Shown here in pieces: positions 45,158-54,241 of a stretch of 64,000 nt of DNA (positions are counted from its first letter, which is position 1; every line of letters starts with the position of its first letter). Both the position numbers and the translations under genes were made by a program. Source of the stretch: Tessaracoccus oleiagri (GTDB lineage Bacteria > Actinomycetota > Actinomycetes > Propionibacteriales > Propionibacteriaceae); assembly GCF_900103275.1 (NCBI RefSeq), contig NZ_FNGP01000004.1:124001-188000 (forward strand), given 5' to 3'. The notes below the pieces were generated by a model. It saw nothing but the letters and a program-made list of their open reading frames with translations, was not told where the DNA came from and searched no databases.

Positions 45158-45867
45158 CGAGCGCGCTGTTCCTGGCCGACTTCGACGCGCTCGAGGTGGG
45201 CCGGGAGCTGCGCGTCGTGGGCGAGGAGGCGCGCCACGCCTCGGTCAAGCGCATCGAGGTCGGGGAGTGCGTGCTGGTCGCCAACGGCCGCGGGCTGGGG
45301 GCCGAGGGGCCCGTCGTCGCCAGCGGCAAGTCCGAACTTGTCGTTCGGGTGGAGCGCATCGTCGAGGGGCCGACGCCCAGGCGACGCACCGTCGCGGTCC
45401 AGGCCTTGGCCAAGGGGGACCGGTCGCTGCTCGCCGTGCAGATGCTCACCGAACTGGGCGCCGCCCGGATCGTCGCCTGGCAGTCCGACCGCTCCATCGT
45501 GCGCTGGGGCGCCGACCGTGCCGACAAGTCGTTGGCCAAGTGGGAGGCCACCGCCCGTGAGGCGGCCAAGCAGTCCCGTCGGCTCACGATCCCGGAGTGC
45601 GCCTTCGTCACCAACAAGACGCTGCTGCGCGAGCTCGCCGACGTCGAGTCGGTCCTCGTCCTGCACGAGGAGGCGGAGGTCCACCTCCGCGACGCCGCAC
45701 CCGACGCCGCCTCCGTCGCGGTGGTGGTCGGTCCCGAGGGCGGCATCTCGCCGGCCGAGCTGGAGATGCTCGTCGCGGCGGGTGCAGTGCCGGTGCGGAT
45801 CAGCGACCACGTGCTGCGCACCTCCACCGCCGGCGCCGTCGCGCTCGGCCAACTGGAGGTGCTGTGA
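45154..45867 (+). CDS. rsmE: 16S rRNA (uracil1498-N3)-methyltransferase
   Basis: RsmE methylates U1498 of 16S rRNA using S-adenosylmethionine. The 237-residue SPOUT protein has the PUA-like N-terminus ([16 protein letters not shown]), a [21 protein letters not shown] helix-strand block, and the knot sequence [17 protein letters not shown] with [21 protein letters not shown] start overlapping dnaJ by four bases; tgt overlaps its end in the same way, so dnaJ-rsmE-tgt is one translationally coupled run. Confidence 0.95.
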   Translation: MTSALFLADFDALEVGRELRVVGEEARHASVKRIEVGECVLVANGRGLGAEGPVVASGKSELVVRVERIVEGPTPRRRTVAVQALAKGDRSLLAVQMLTELGAARIVAWQSDRSIVRWGADRADKSLAKWEATAREAAKQSRRLTIPECAFVTNKTLLRELADVESVLVLHEEAEVHLRDAAPDAASVAVVVGPEGGISPAELEMLVAAGAVPVRISDHVLRTSTAGAVALGQLEVL

Positions 45868-47093
45868 GCTTCTCCTTCGAGGTGGGAGCCAGGATCGACG
45901 GCGCCCCCGGCCGCACCGGCGTGATCCACACGCCGCACGGGGACATCGAGACCCCGGCGTTCATCGTCGTGGGCACGAAGGCCACGGTGAAGGCGGTCCT
46001 GCCGGAGGCCGTGGCGGATCTCGGGGCGCAGGCCGTCCTCGCCAACGCCTACCACCTCTACCTCCAGCCGGGGTCGGACGTCGTCGACGAGGCCGGCGGC
46101 CTCGGCCGGTTCATGAACTGGCCCGGACCCACCTTCACCGACTCCGGCGGCTTCCAGGTGATGAGCCTGGGCGCCGGCTTCAAGAAGGTGCTGGCCATGG
46201 ACACCGAGGGGCTGCAGGACGACGACGTGATCGCGGACGGCAAGACGCGGCGGGCGCTCGTCGACGAGGACGGCGTGACGTTCAAGTCGCACCTGAACGG
46301 GGATCCCCACAGGTTCACGCCCGAGGTGTCGATGCGGATCCAGCACGAACTGGGCGCAGACATCATGTTCGCCTTCGACGAGCTGACGACGCTGATGAAC
46401 ACCCGCGAGTACCAGGAGGCCTCGGTGGAGCGCACGCACCGCTGGGCGGTCCGGTGTCTCGCCGAGCACCGGAGGCTGACCGAGGAGCGGGTCGGCAAGC
46501 CGTACCAGGCGCTGTTCGGGGTGGTCCAGGGCGCGCAGTACGAGGATTTGCGCCGGCGCGCGGCCCGCGGGCTCGCGGAGTTGGAGGTCGACGGGCAGCG
46601 GTTCGACGGGTTCGGCCTCGGGGGCGCGCTCGAGAAGCAACGGCTCGGCGAGATCACCCGGTGGATGGTGGAGGAGCTTCCCGACGACCGGCCGCGCCAC
46701 ATGTTGGGGCTGTCGGAGCCGGACGACTTCTTCGCCGCGATCGAGATGGGCGGGGACACGTTCGACTGCGTGAACCCGTCGCGCGTGGCCCGCAACGGCG
46801 CCATCTACACCGCGGACGGCCGCTACAACGTCAACACCGCCCGGCACAAGCGCTCGTTCGTTCCCCTGGAGGAGGGCTGCGACTGCTACACGTGCCGCCA
46901 CTACACGCGCGCCTACGTGCACCACCTGTTCAAGGGCAAGGAGATGCTGGCCTCGACGCTGGCCACCATCCACAACGAGCGCTTCACCGTGCGGCTCGTG
47001 GACAACATCCGCGCCGCGATCCGGACCGGCGACTTCCACGCCTACCGCGACGAGTTCCTCGGGCGCTTCTACGCGGGCGCGGCGACCGCCTAG
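45864..47093 (+). CDS. tgt: tRNA-guanine transglycosylase
   Basis: Tgt exchanges the wobble guanine of GUN anticodons for a queuosine precursor. The 409-residue protein has the catalytic TFTDSGGFQVMSLG, FAFDELTT, GGALEKQRLGEI, LGLSEPDDFFAAIEMGGDTFDCV and the zinc site CDCYTCRHYTRAYVHH. GTG 45864 overlaps rsmE (GTGA). Its stop overlaps the stop of the opposing transporter gene by four bases. No queuosine synthesis genes (queC, queD, queE, queF) are in the window. Confidence 0.95.
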   Translation: MSFSFEVGARIDGAPGRTGVIHTPHGDIETPAFIVVGTKATVKAVLPEAVADLGAQAVLANAYHLYLQPGSDVVDEAGGLGRFMNWPGPTFTDSGGFQVMSLGAGFKKVLAMDTEGLQDDDVIADGKTRRALVDEDGVTFKSHLNGDPHRFTPEVSMRIQHELGADIMFAFDELTTLMNTREYQEASVERTHRWAVRCLAEHRRLTEERVGKPYQALFGVVQGAQYEDLRRRAARGLAELEVDGQRFDGFGLGGALEKQRLGEITRWMVEELPDDRPRHMLGLSEPDDFFAAIEMGGDTFDCVNPSRVARNGAIYTADGRYNVNTARHKRSFVPLEEGCDCYTCRHYTRAYVHHLFKGKEMLASTLATIHNERFTVRLVDNIRAAIRTGDFHAYRDEFLGRFYAGAATA

Positions 47094-47806
47094 ACGTCTA
47101 CGTCGTCGGTGACCGGCGCGGAGTCGGCGTAGGTGGGCTCGCGCCGCTTGACGAACTTCACGGCCCGGTAGGTGATCGGCATCACGAGGAGCTCCACGAG
47201 CACCTTGTAGACGAAGCCCACGAGGATGTAGTTGAGCATGCTGCCGCCCGTGAGCACGCCGTAGAAGGCGACGAGGCAGAAGATCGTGGTGTCGGCGGCC
47301 TGCCCGACGAGGGTGGAGCCCAGCAGCCGGGCCCACAGCCCACCGTCGCGACGGCGGGTCTTCATCCACACCAGCACCCAGGCGTTGAGGAACTGGCCGA
47401 CGAAGTAGGCGGCCAGGCTCGCGACGACGATGCGCGGCACGAATCCGAGGATGGCGTCGTAGGCGGTCTGGTTGGGCCAGTCGGCCGCCGCCGGCGCGAT
47501 GCCGACGAGCAGGAACGTCAGCGAGGCGATCGACGCCATGACGAACCCCATGACGATGGCCCGGCGCGCCCCCCGTAGCCCGTAGACCTCGGCGAGCACA
47601 TCCCCGATGACGTAGGTGAGTGGGAACAGGATGAAGCCGCCGTCGGTGATGATCGGCAGCACCGGGAAACCGAGGACCTCCACGTCGGGACCGAACTGGA
47701 TCAGCTTCACGGCGGCCACGTTGGAGATCAGCAGCAGGCCGACGAAAGCCGCCACGATCAGGTCGTATGGTCCTGCGGTGCGCTGGGCGAAGGTCGGGGT
47801 GCTCAC
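47090..47806 (-). CDS. Queuosine precursor transporter (YhhQ/VUT family)
   Basis: The 238-residue protein has six helices and the family blocks FVGLLLISNVAAVKL, GGFILFPLTYVIGDVLAEVYG, and TLVGQAADTTIFCLVAFYG, those of the COG1738 transporters that import queuine or preQ0/preQ1. It is convergent with tgt, sharing four bases at the stops, which supports salvage of the queuosine precursor. GTG 47806 is placed seven bases after TAAGAT on the minus strand and begins VSTPTFAQRTAGPYD; GTG 47839 would add 11 residues. Confidence 0.9.
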   Translation of the reverse strand: MSTPTFAQRTAGPYDLIVAAFVGLLLISNVAAVKLIQFGPDVEVLGFPVLPIITDGGFILFPLTYVIGDVLAEVYGLRGARRAIVMGFVMASIASLTFLLVGIAPAAADWPNQTAYDAILGFVPRIVVASLAAYFVGQFLNAWVLVWMKTRRRDGGLWARLLGSTLVGQAADTTIFCLVAFYGVLTGGSMLNYILVGFVYKVLVELLVMPITYRAVKFVKRREPTYADSAPVTDDVDV

Positions 47807-47862
47807 CCGGAGGATCTTAGCCCTGCGCTCCGATCGCACGGAGTTGGTGGCAAACTTGGGTC

Positions 47863-48267
47863 ATGGAAGGCAACGAAGCAACGGACCGCGACGAGTTCCA
47901 CGTCGAGCAGCTGCAAGCCAGTGAAACGCTCATCGACCGAGGGGTCGACGACGTCCTGGACGAGGGCTATGTTGCGCCGGACGCCTGGAGCCCCGCGCAG
48001 GGATTCGGCAACACGCCGGCCGAGATGCGCCAGGGCGAAACGCTGGAGATGCGCATCAAGCAGGAGCTGCCGGAGCACGACCCGCACAAGCTGGACGGCA
48101 AGTGGAACCCCCTCTACGAGGACCGGCAGGTGGGCGCGAGCCGCGCCGGCCGGCTGGTCCACGGCGACGGGACCGTCGGCCGCGACGTCGGTTTCAGCGG
48201 CGGCGCCGCCTCGGCCGAGGAGGCCGCGATGCACATCATCACCGAGGAGTCCCTGCTGGACGACTAA
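47863..48267 (+). CDS. DUF5709 domain protein
   Basis: The 134-residue acidic protein matches DUF5709, an actinobacterial family of unknown function: LQASETLIDRGVDDVLDEGY near the N-terminus, ETLEMRIKQELPEHDP in the middle, and DVGFSGGAASAEEAAMHII at the end. It has no membrane helix or Cys. No partner gene is evident. CAAACT lies six bases before the ATG. Confidence 0.87.
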   Translation: MEGNEATDRDEFHVEQLQASETLIDRGVDDVLDEGYVAPDAWSPAQGFGNTPAEMRQGETLEMRIKQELPEHDPHKLDGKWNPLYEDRQVGASRAGRLVHGDGTVGRDVGFSGGAASAEEAAMHIITEESLLDD

Positions 48268-48355
48268 GCTGGGAGCGGCCCGGTGAGATCCGCCGCGCGC
48301 CGAGTCGAAAGGCCGACCCCTGAGTCAACTCCATGAGCTGCCCGGCAGCCGGGTA

Positions 48356-49315
48356 GTGAACGTTCCCCCGTCCATCGACATGATCAGCCTGCTCGGGCCG
48401 GGCGACGAGAACCTGCGCATGCTCGAGGCCAAACTCACCGCCGACCTGCACGTGCGGGGACAGCAGATCACGCTCACGGGCCCGACCGAGGCCGTCACGC
48501 AGGCGGCGGAAATCATCTCTGAGCTCGTCGCCATCATCCGGACCGGGCAGGGCCTCACCCCCGAGACCGTGGAGCGGGTGGTGCAGATGTCCGAGGAGCC
48601 CGACGTCGCCGCCTCGGAGGTGCTGACCCAGAACATCGTCAGCTCCCGTGGCCGGACGGTCCGCCCCAAGACCCTGAACCAGAAGCGCTACGTCGACGCG
48701 ATCGACCGGCACACCATCGTGTTCGGCATCGGACCCGCCGGCACCGGCAAGACCTATCTGGCGATGGCCAAGGCGGTCCAGGCGCTGCAGAACAAGGAAG
48801 TCACGCGCATCATCCTCACCCGCCCGGCGATCGAGGCGGGGGAGAAGCTCGGCTTCCTGCCCGGCACGCTGACGGACAAGATCGACCCCTACCTGCGGCC
48901 GCTGTACGACGCGCTGCACGACATGGTGGACTCCGACTCGGTGCCGAAGCTGCTCACCTCGGGCGTGGTGGAGGTGGCCCCGCTGGCGTACATGCGCGGC
49001 CGCACGCTGAACGACGCGTTCATCATCCTCGACGAGGCGCAGAACACGTCGATGGAGCAGATGAAGATGTTCCTCACCCGCCTCGGCTTCGGCTCCAAGG
49101 TGGTCGTGACCGGCGACGTGACGCAGATCGACCTCCCGGGCGGCCACCGTTCCGGGCTCAAGATGGTTCAGGACATCCTCGACGGGGTGGAGGACATCGC
49201 CTTCTGTCACCTGACCGCCCGCGACGTGGTCCGCCACCGCCTGGTGGGGCGCATCGTCGCCGCCTACGACCAGTACGACTCCGCCCAGGAAGCCAGGAAG
49301 GGACGCGCACGGTGA
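48356..49315 (+). CDS. phoH: PhoH family ATPase
   Basis: The protein (319 residues from this GTG) has Walker A GIGPAGTGKTYLAMAKAVQA, RPAIEAGEKLGFLPG, and Walker B AFIILDEAQNTSMEQMKMF, the ring-forming PhoH ATPase that usually acts with YbeY in RNA metabolism. The N-terminal KH-like part runs from VNVPPSIDMISLLGPGDE. Relatives extend further 5', and the frame is open to CTG 48320, which has GAAAGG seven bases upstream; the native start may be that CTG, giving 12 more residues (LSQLHELPGSRV). ybeY overlaps its stop. Confidence 0.93.
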   Translation: MNVPPSIDMISLLGPGDENLRMLEAKLTADLHVRGQQITLTGPTEAVTQAAEIISELVAIIRTGQGLTPETVERVVQMSEEPDVAASEVLTQNIVSSRGRTVRPKTLNQKRYVDAIDRHTIVFGIGPAGTGKTYLAMAKAVQALQNKEVTRIILTRPAIEAGEKLGFLPGTLTDKIDPYLRPLYDALHDMVDSDSVPKLLTSGVVEVAPLAYMRGRTLNDAFIILDEAQNTSMEQMKMFLTRLGFGSKVVVTGDVTQIDLPGGHRSGLKMVQDILDGVEDIAFCHLTARDVVRHRLVGRIVAAYDQYDSAQEARKGRAR

Positions 49316-49767
49316 TCGACCTCAACAACGAGTCCGGGATGGAGGCCGACGAGCAGGGCCTCGTGGCGCTCGCCCGGTTCGCGCTCGACCAGCTCCGCAT
49401 CCACCCGCAGGCGGAGCTCTCCATCGTCCTCGTCGACGAGGAGACCATGGCCGACTACCACGAGCGGTTCATGGACCTCCCCGGGCCCACCGACGTGATG
49501 AGCTTCCCGATGGACGAGCTGCGCGCCCCCGAGGAAGGGGAGGAGCCGCCCCTCGGGCTGCTCGGTGACATCGTCCTCTGCCCGGCGGTGACCGAGCGGC
49601 AGGCCGCCGAGAACGGGCGCGAGCCGAGGGCCGAGGCGGAGTACCTGCTGATCCACGGGCTGCTGCACCTGCTCGGCCACGACCACGCGGAGCCCGAGGA
49701 GAAGGCCGTGATGTTCGGCCTCAACGACAAGATCATCGCCGCCTGGGAAATCGAGCGGGCCAAGTGA
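49312..49767 (+). CDS. ybeY: Endoribonuclease YbeY
   Basis: YbeY is a zinc RNase that matures the 3' end of 16S rRNA. The 151-residue protein has MDLPGPTDVMSFPMDELR, LLGDIVLCPAV and the metal motif LLIHGLLHLLGHDHAEPEEK (three His). GTG start coupled to phoH; the permease gene overlaps its stop. phoH-ybeY-CBS protein-era is the standard order, here with an extra permease between. Confidence 0.96.
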   Translation: MIDLNNESGMEADEQGLVALARFALDQLRIHPQAELSIVLVDEETMADYHERFMDLPGPTDVMSFPMDELRAPEEGEEPPLGLLGDIVLCPAVTERQAAENGREPRAEAEYLLIHGLLHLLGHDHAEPEEKAVMFGLNDKIIAAWEIERAK

Positions 49768-50984
49768 GCCAACTGGCGCGCCGGCTGCGCCTCGGCGACG
49801 CGATCGCCATCGGTGTCGCCTCCATGGTGGGCGCCGGCGTGTTCGCGGTCTGGGGCCCTGCCGCGGAGGCGGCCGGCGGATGGCTGCTCGTCGGCCTGGC
49901 GCTCGCGGCCCTGGTGGCTTGGTGCAACGCGACGAGCTCCGCGCAGCTCGCGGCGCAGTACCCGTCGGCGGGCGGCACCTACGTGTACGGGCGGGAGCGG
50001 TTGGGCCCCTGGCCGGGGTACCTCGCGGGGTGGAGCTTCGTCGTCGGCAAGACCGCGTCCGCGGCCGCGATGGCGATGGTGTTCTCCGCGTACTGGGCGC
50101 CGGAGGGCTGGACCAAGCCCGTCGCCGTCGGCATCATCTGGGTGCTCGTCCTGGTGAACGTGCTTGGCGCCACCCGCACCGCGCAGGTGGCGAAGGTGCT
50201 CGTCGCGATCGCCCTCGTGGGCATCATCACGGCGCTGGGCACCGGCTGGGTGTCGGCGCCAGGGTCCGCGCCGGAGGGGTGGGGCGACGCGTCGCTCTAC
50301 GGCATCCTCCAGTCCGGCGGTCTGCTGTTCTTCGCCTTCGCGGGCTACGCCCGGATCGCGACGATGGGGGAGGAGGTCGTCGACCCGGAGCGCAACATCC
50401 GCCGCGCCATCATCACCGCACTGCTGTTCACGCTGGGGCTGTACGTCCTCGTCGCCGTCTCGTTGCTTGTGCTCGTCGGGCCGGAACAGATCGCCGAGTC
50501 CACCGCGCCGCTCGCCCTGCTCGTCGACGACAACGCCGTGGCCCGCGGTGTGCTCGTCGCCGGTGCCACCGCCGCCAGCGCCGGAGCCCTGCTCGGCCTC
50601 CTGTCGGGCATCGGACGCACGTGGCTCGCCATGGCTCGGACCGGCGACCTGCCGGGCTTCTTCAACCGCACCAGCGAGCGGTTCAAGACCCCGCACCGCA
50701 TCGAGATCACGCTCGGCGTGCTCCTGACGGTCGTGGTCCTCGTGGCCGACCTGCGCGGCGCGATCGGGTTCTCGTCGTTCGGCGTGCTGCTCTACTACTT
50801 CATCGCCAACGTCGCCGCCTACACCCAGGAGCCCGACGCGCGCCGGTACCCGAAGGCGTGGCAGGTGGTGGGCGCGGTGCTGTGCCTGGTGTTGGTGGTG
50901 ACCCTCCCGGTCGTGTCCGTGGCCGGCGGGCTCGTCGTGCTGGCGATCGGCATCGTGTGGCGACTGGCCAAGCCAGCGGGATAA
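49764..50984 (+). CDS. APC family amino acid permease
   Basis: The 406-residue protein has twelve hydrophobic segments and the APC start DAIAIGVASMVGAGVFAVWGPAAEAAGG, followed by YPSAGGTYVYGRERLGPWPGYLAGW and FFAFAGYARIATMGEEVVDPERNI, all conserved in APC superfamily carriers. It probably imports amino acids or amines; no substrate is indicated. GTG start coupled to ybeY. It is not part of the usual phoH-era cluster and looks like a later insertion into it. Confidence 0.87.
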   Translation: MSQLARRLRLGDAIAIGVASMVGAGVFAVWGPAAEAAGGWLLVGLALAALVAWCNATSSAQLAAQYPSAGGTYVYGRERLGPWPGYLAGWSFVVGKTASAAAMAMVFSAYWAPEGWTKPVAVGIIWVLVLVNVLGATRTAQVAKVLVAIALVGIITALGTGWVSAPGSAPEGWGDASLYGILQSGGLLFFAFAGYARIATMGEEVVDPERNIRRAIITALLFTLGLYVLVAVSLLVLVGPEQIAESTAPLALLVDDNAVARGVLVAGATAASAGALLGLLSGIGRTWLAMARTGDLPGFFNRTSERFKTPHRIEITLGVLLTVVVLVADLRGAIGFSSFGVLLYYFIANVAAYTQEPDARRYPKAWQVVGAVLCLVLVVTLPVVSVAGGLVVLAIGIVWRLAKPAG

Positions 50985-51011
50985 ACTGCGAGTTCCTGAC
51001 TGAAATGGGTA

Positions 51012-52325
51012 ATGGTGTCACAGTCCGAATGGATTGAACTGGGCCTGGCGCTGCTGTGCGCCGTGTTCGCGAGCATCCTCGCCGCGATCGAGATGGCGGC
51101 GGCGGTCACGACGAAGGGCCGCGCCGAGCGCCTCGTCGAGGAGGAAGTGCCCGGCAGCGAGCGCATGCTGCTCATCGCTCAGGACCCGGCGCCGACGATC
51201 AACTCGATCATGTTCGCCCGCATGGCGCTCGAGATCACCTCGATCACGATCGTGGCGATGGTGGCGTTCACTTACTTCGACACCGACTGGGTGCGGGTGC
51301 TGATCACCGTCGGGGTGATGCTGTTCATCTCGTTCATCCTCTGGGGTGTCGCGCCGCGCACGCTCGGCCGGCAGCACCCGGTGCGGGTCCTGCAGTTGTT
51401 CGGGCCGCTCACGAGCGTGCTGACCAGCGTCCTCAGCCCCGTGGCGCAGCTCATGATCCTGATCGGCAACGCGCTGACACCCGGCAAGGGGTTCGCCGAC
51501 GGGCCGTTCACCACCGAGGCGGAGCTCCTCGACATGGTCTCCGCGGCGGAGGCCAGTGCGCTGATCGAGGCGGGGGAGTCGCGCATGATCCACTCCGTGT
51601 TCGAGCTCGGCGACACGCTGGTCAAGGAGGTCATGGTCCCGCGCACCGACATGGTGTTCATCAAGCGCGACCGGACCCTGAGGCAACTGCTGAGCCTCGC
51701 GCTCCGCTCGGGCTTCTCCCGGATCCCCGTCGTCGGCGAGGGGCTCGACGACATCCTCGGCATCGTCTACCTCAAGGACGTCACGAAGCGGATCTACGAC
51801 TACCCGGACGCGGAGCGGGGTGAGACGGTCGAGGACATCATGCGTCCGGCGACGTTCTGCCCCGACTCGAAGTCAGCAGCGGAGCTCCTCAAGGAGATGC
51901 AGCGCACCCGCTCGCACCTCGTGGTCGTGGTGGACGAGTTCGGCGGCACGTCGGGGCTGGCCACGATCGAGGACATCCTCGAGGAGATCGTGGGCGAGAT
52001 CGTCGACGAGTACGACACCGAGGTGGACCGCGTCGAGAAGATCGGGAACGACCACTACCGCGTGTCCTCCCGATTGCCGCTCGACGAGGTGGGCGAGCTG
52101 TTCGGGCTCAAGCTGGACGACGAGGACGTCGAGACCGTCTGGGGCCTGATGGCGAAGCAACTCAACCTCGTGCCGATCCCCGGGTCGCGCACGGTGTACC
52201 AAGGCATCGAGATGATCGCCGACCGCGCCGTCGGCCGGCGGCACCAGATCGGCACCGTCCTCGTCCGGCTCCTGCCGGAGGACGAACTGCACGAACACGA
52301 CCAGGAGGACGTGGAAGATGACTGA
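51012..52325 (+). CDS. CNNM/CorC-type hemolysin-family protein with CBS domains
   Basis: The 437-residue protein has a DUF21/CNNM membrane domain with about three to four helices in residues 1-180, a pair of CBS domains (VMVPRTDMVFIKRDRTLRQLL, SRIPVVGEGLDDILGIVYLKDV; VEDIMRPATFCPDSKSAAELL, VVVDEFGGTSGLATIEDILEEI), and a C-terminal CorC/HlyC domain (YRVSSRLPLDEVGELFG). Despite the hemolysin name, relatives act in magnesium or cobalt efflux. ATG 51012 overlaps nothing upstream; era starts inside its last codons. Confidence 0.92.
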   Translation: MVSQSEWIELGLALLCAVFASILAAIEMAAAVTTKGRAERLVEEEVPGSERMLLIAQDPAPTINSIMFARMALEITSITIVAMVAFTYFDTDWVRVLITVGVMLFISFILWGVAPRTLGRQHPVRVLQLFGPLTSVLTSVLSPVAQLMILIGNALTPGKGFADGPFTTEAELLDMVSAAEASALIEAGESRMIHSVFELGDTLVKEVMVPRTDMVFIKRDRTLRQLLSLALRSGFSRIPVVGEGLDDILGIVYLKDVTKRIYDYPDAERGETVEDIMRPATFCPDSKSAAELLKEMQRTRSHLVVVVDEFGGTSGLATIEDILEEIVGEIVDEYDTEVDRVEKIGNDHYRVSSRLPLDEVGELFGLKLDDEDVETVWGLMAKQLNLVPIPGSRTVYQGIEMIADRAVGRRHQIGTVLVRLLPEDELHEHDQEDVEDD

Positions 52326-53244
52326 CCAGACCCACCGCTCGGGCTTCGCCTGCTTCGTCGGGCGCCCGAACGCCGGCAAGTCGACGCTGACCAACGCGCT
52401 CGTCGGGCAGAAGATCGCGATCGCGTCGTCCAAGCCGCAGACCACCCGCCACGCGGTGCGCGGCATCGTCACGCGCCCCGACGGGCAGCTGGTACTCATC
52501 GACACCCCGGGGCTTCACAAGCCGCGGACCCTCCTCGGTGAGCGCCTGAACGCGCTGGTCTACGACACCTGGGCGGAGGTCGACGTGATCGGCGTCTGCC
52601 TGCCGGCCAACGAGAAGATCGGCCCGGGCGACAAGCACATCCTCGGCGAGATCGCCGCGCTGCAGAACCGTCCGAAGCTCGTCGCCCTGGCCACGAAGAT
52701 TGACCTCGTCAAGAAGGACCGGCTGCTGGCCCACATGGCCGCGATCGACGAGGTCGGACGCGAGATGGGCATCGAGTGGGGTGGGATCGTGCCGGTGTCG
52801 GCCACCTCCGGCGAGCAGGTGGACGTCGTCGCCGACGTGCTGCTCTCCCTCCTGCCCGAGGGCCCGGTGTACTACCCCGACGGCGAGATCACCGACGAGC
52901 CGGAGGAGACGCTGATCGCCGAGCTCATCCGCGAGGCAGCACTCGAGGGCGTGCGCGACGAGTTGCCGCACTCCATCGCCGTGCAGATCGACGAGATGAT
53001 CCCGCGCGCCGACCGTCCGGAGAACAAGCCACTCATCGACGTGTTCGCCTCCATCATCGTGGAGCGCGACTCCCAGAAGGGCATCATCATCGGGCACCGC
53101 GGGGAGCGGCTGAAGGAGATCGGCACCGCCGCCCGGCAGCAGATCAACAAGCTGCTCGGCACGCCGGTGCACCTGCAGATCCACGTGAAGGTGCTCAAGG
53201 AGTGGCAGCGCGATCCCAAGCACTTGGGCCGTCTGGGATTCTGA
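52318..53244 (+). CDS. era: GTPase Era
   Basis: Era binds 16S rRNA and checks 30S maturation. The 308-residue protein has GRPNAGKSTLTNAL, the switch SSKPQTTRHAVRGI, DTPGLHKPRTLLGERLN, ATKIDLV, and a C-terminal KH domain (IIIGHRGERLKEIGTAARQQ). It overlaps the CBS gene by eight bases. In related genomes leuA or recO follows era; here an accessory block of about 9.5 kb begins after the stop. Confidence 0.97.
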   Translation: MTDQTHRSGFACFVGRPNAGKSTLTNALVGQKIAIASSKPQTTRHAVRGIVTRPDGQLVLIDTPGLHKPRTLLGERLNALVYDTWAEVDVIGVCLPANEKIGPGDKHILGEIAALQNRPKLVALATKIDLVKKDRLLAHMAAIDEVGREMGIEWGGIVPVSATSGEQVDVVADVLLSLLPEGPVYYPDGEITDEPEETLIAELIREAALEGVRDELPHSIAVQIDEMIPRADRPENKPLIDVFASIIVERDSQKGIIIGHRGERLKEIGTAARQQINKLLGTPVHLQIHVKVLKEWQRDPKHLGRLGF

Positions 53245-53473
53245 CGCCTCGGCGTGATCTCGGAGTCGGGCTCTTTGGTGGCGGTCACTGCATCGGCGCT
53301 TTGTGGAGCCCTGCGGAGCAATGATGCGTCCTGGTGAGGCGTGCCACGGAGCTGCTGCGTTCGTCGTCGTATCGAATGGCCGAGCGCTCGGTCATGCCGA
53401 TGTGCGGGTGCTTGGGGATGCCCAGTACTGACCCCCGGAGACGGGGTTGGGGCCTGTGAGTTATGGTCGCAAG

Positions 53474-54154
53474 GTGAATAATGCAGCCGGGTCGACGACC
53501 AGTCGTGAGGAGGAGATTGCGTTCCGCATCCTGGAGCAGGTCCTTGGCGTCAGCATCTTCCTCGCCGACGCCGGAGCGGGCAACAACAAGCCTGACGGGG
53601 CGTGGACTTATCCTGGTGGAGAACGGCGCCGGGGCATTGTCGAAGTGACTTCACCACCGGACAAGAAGCTCATGAGTAGATGGGCTCAAGCCAAGAGGGA
53701 CGGCCTGTCGCAGTCAGAAAGTGGTTCGATCCCACCACGGATAGGCGAACTGCATCAGGTCTGCGCTGAACTACTCGCAGCCGCCTGGGCTTTGGACAAC
53801 ATCGCGAAGTTGCGAGCCGAGCCCGCGGACGAGAGGCACCTCTTCCTATTTGGCCGCAGCCATCGGGTTCAATCGTATTTCTGCCGACTCTCGGACACCT
53901 ATGAAGATGGGTCCTTCGAGTCTGTCCTAGACCTTGTTCTCCCCGACGGCATTACTGATCTCTGGTGCAGGGGCAGGGCGAGGCGCGAGGAACCCTGGGG
54001 CACAAGGGTTTGGGTAGCAAGGTTTCAGGCTGGCGTCGGCTGGAACCGATACGTCGCTGACATCGACGAACGGCACCTGCCTTCTCCCAATGCTTCCCTC
54101 GCCGACGACCGCCTCGACCCACAGCTCAGAGCGCCTAGGGACCGTTCGATCTGA
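53474..54154 (+). CDS. Uncharacterised accessory protein, possible PD-(D/E)xK-like fold
   Basis: The 226-residue product has no family I recognise. An N-terminal acidic helix (REEEIAFRILEQVLG) is followed by KPDGAW (Asp 41) and GIVEVTSPPDKK (Glu 57, with Thr 59 where a nuclease would have Lys), spacing that recalls PD-(D/E)xK nucleases but is not conclusive. The C-terminal half has WCRGRARREEPWGTRVWVARF and an acidic tail. GTG 53474 is chosen because TATGGT lies exactly six bases before it; TTG 53447 or GTG 53456 in frame are alternatives. It opens the accessory block after era. Confidence 0.6.
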   Translation: MNNAAGSTTSREEEIAFRILEQVLGVSIFLADAGAGNNKPDGAWTYPGGERRRGIVEVTSPPDKKLMSRWAQAKRDGLSQSESGSIPPRIGELHQVCAELLAAAWALDNIAKLRAEPADERHLFLFGRSHRVQSYFCRLSDTYEDGSFESVLDLVLPDGITDLWCRGRARREEPWGTRVWVARFQAGVGWNRYVADIDERHLPSPNASLADDRLDPQLRAPRDRSI

Positions 54155-54241
54155 TCGATCCTCGTGTGGCTGGTAGCGGAGATCGCGAGCGGGCCGCCGT
54201 GATGGGTGGGTCCCACCAGTCGCATGTACGACACTGGGGGA

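Noticed and set aside
45087-47369. 760-codon minus-strand frame across rsmE and tgt
   Set aside because: Shadow of two certain genes, with low-complexity His/Arg/Val composition.
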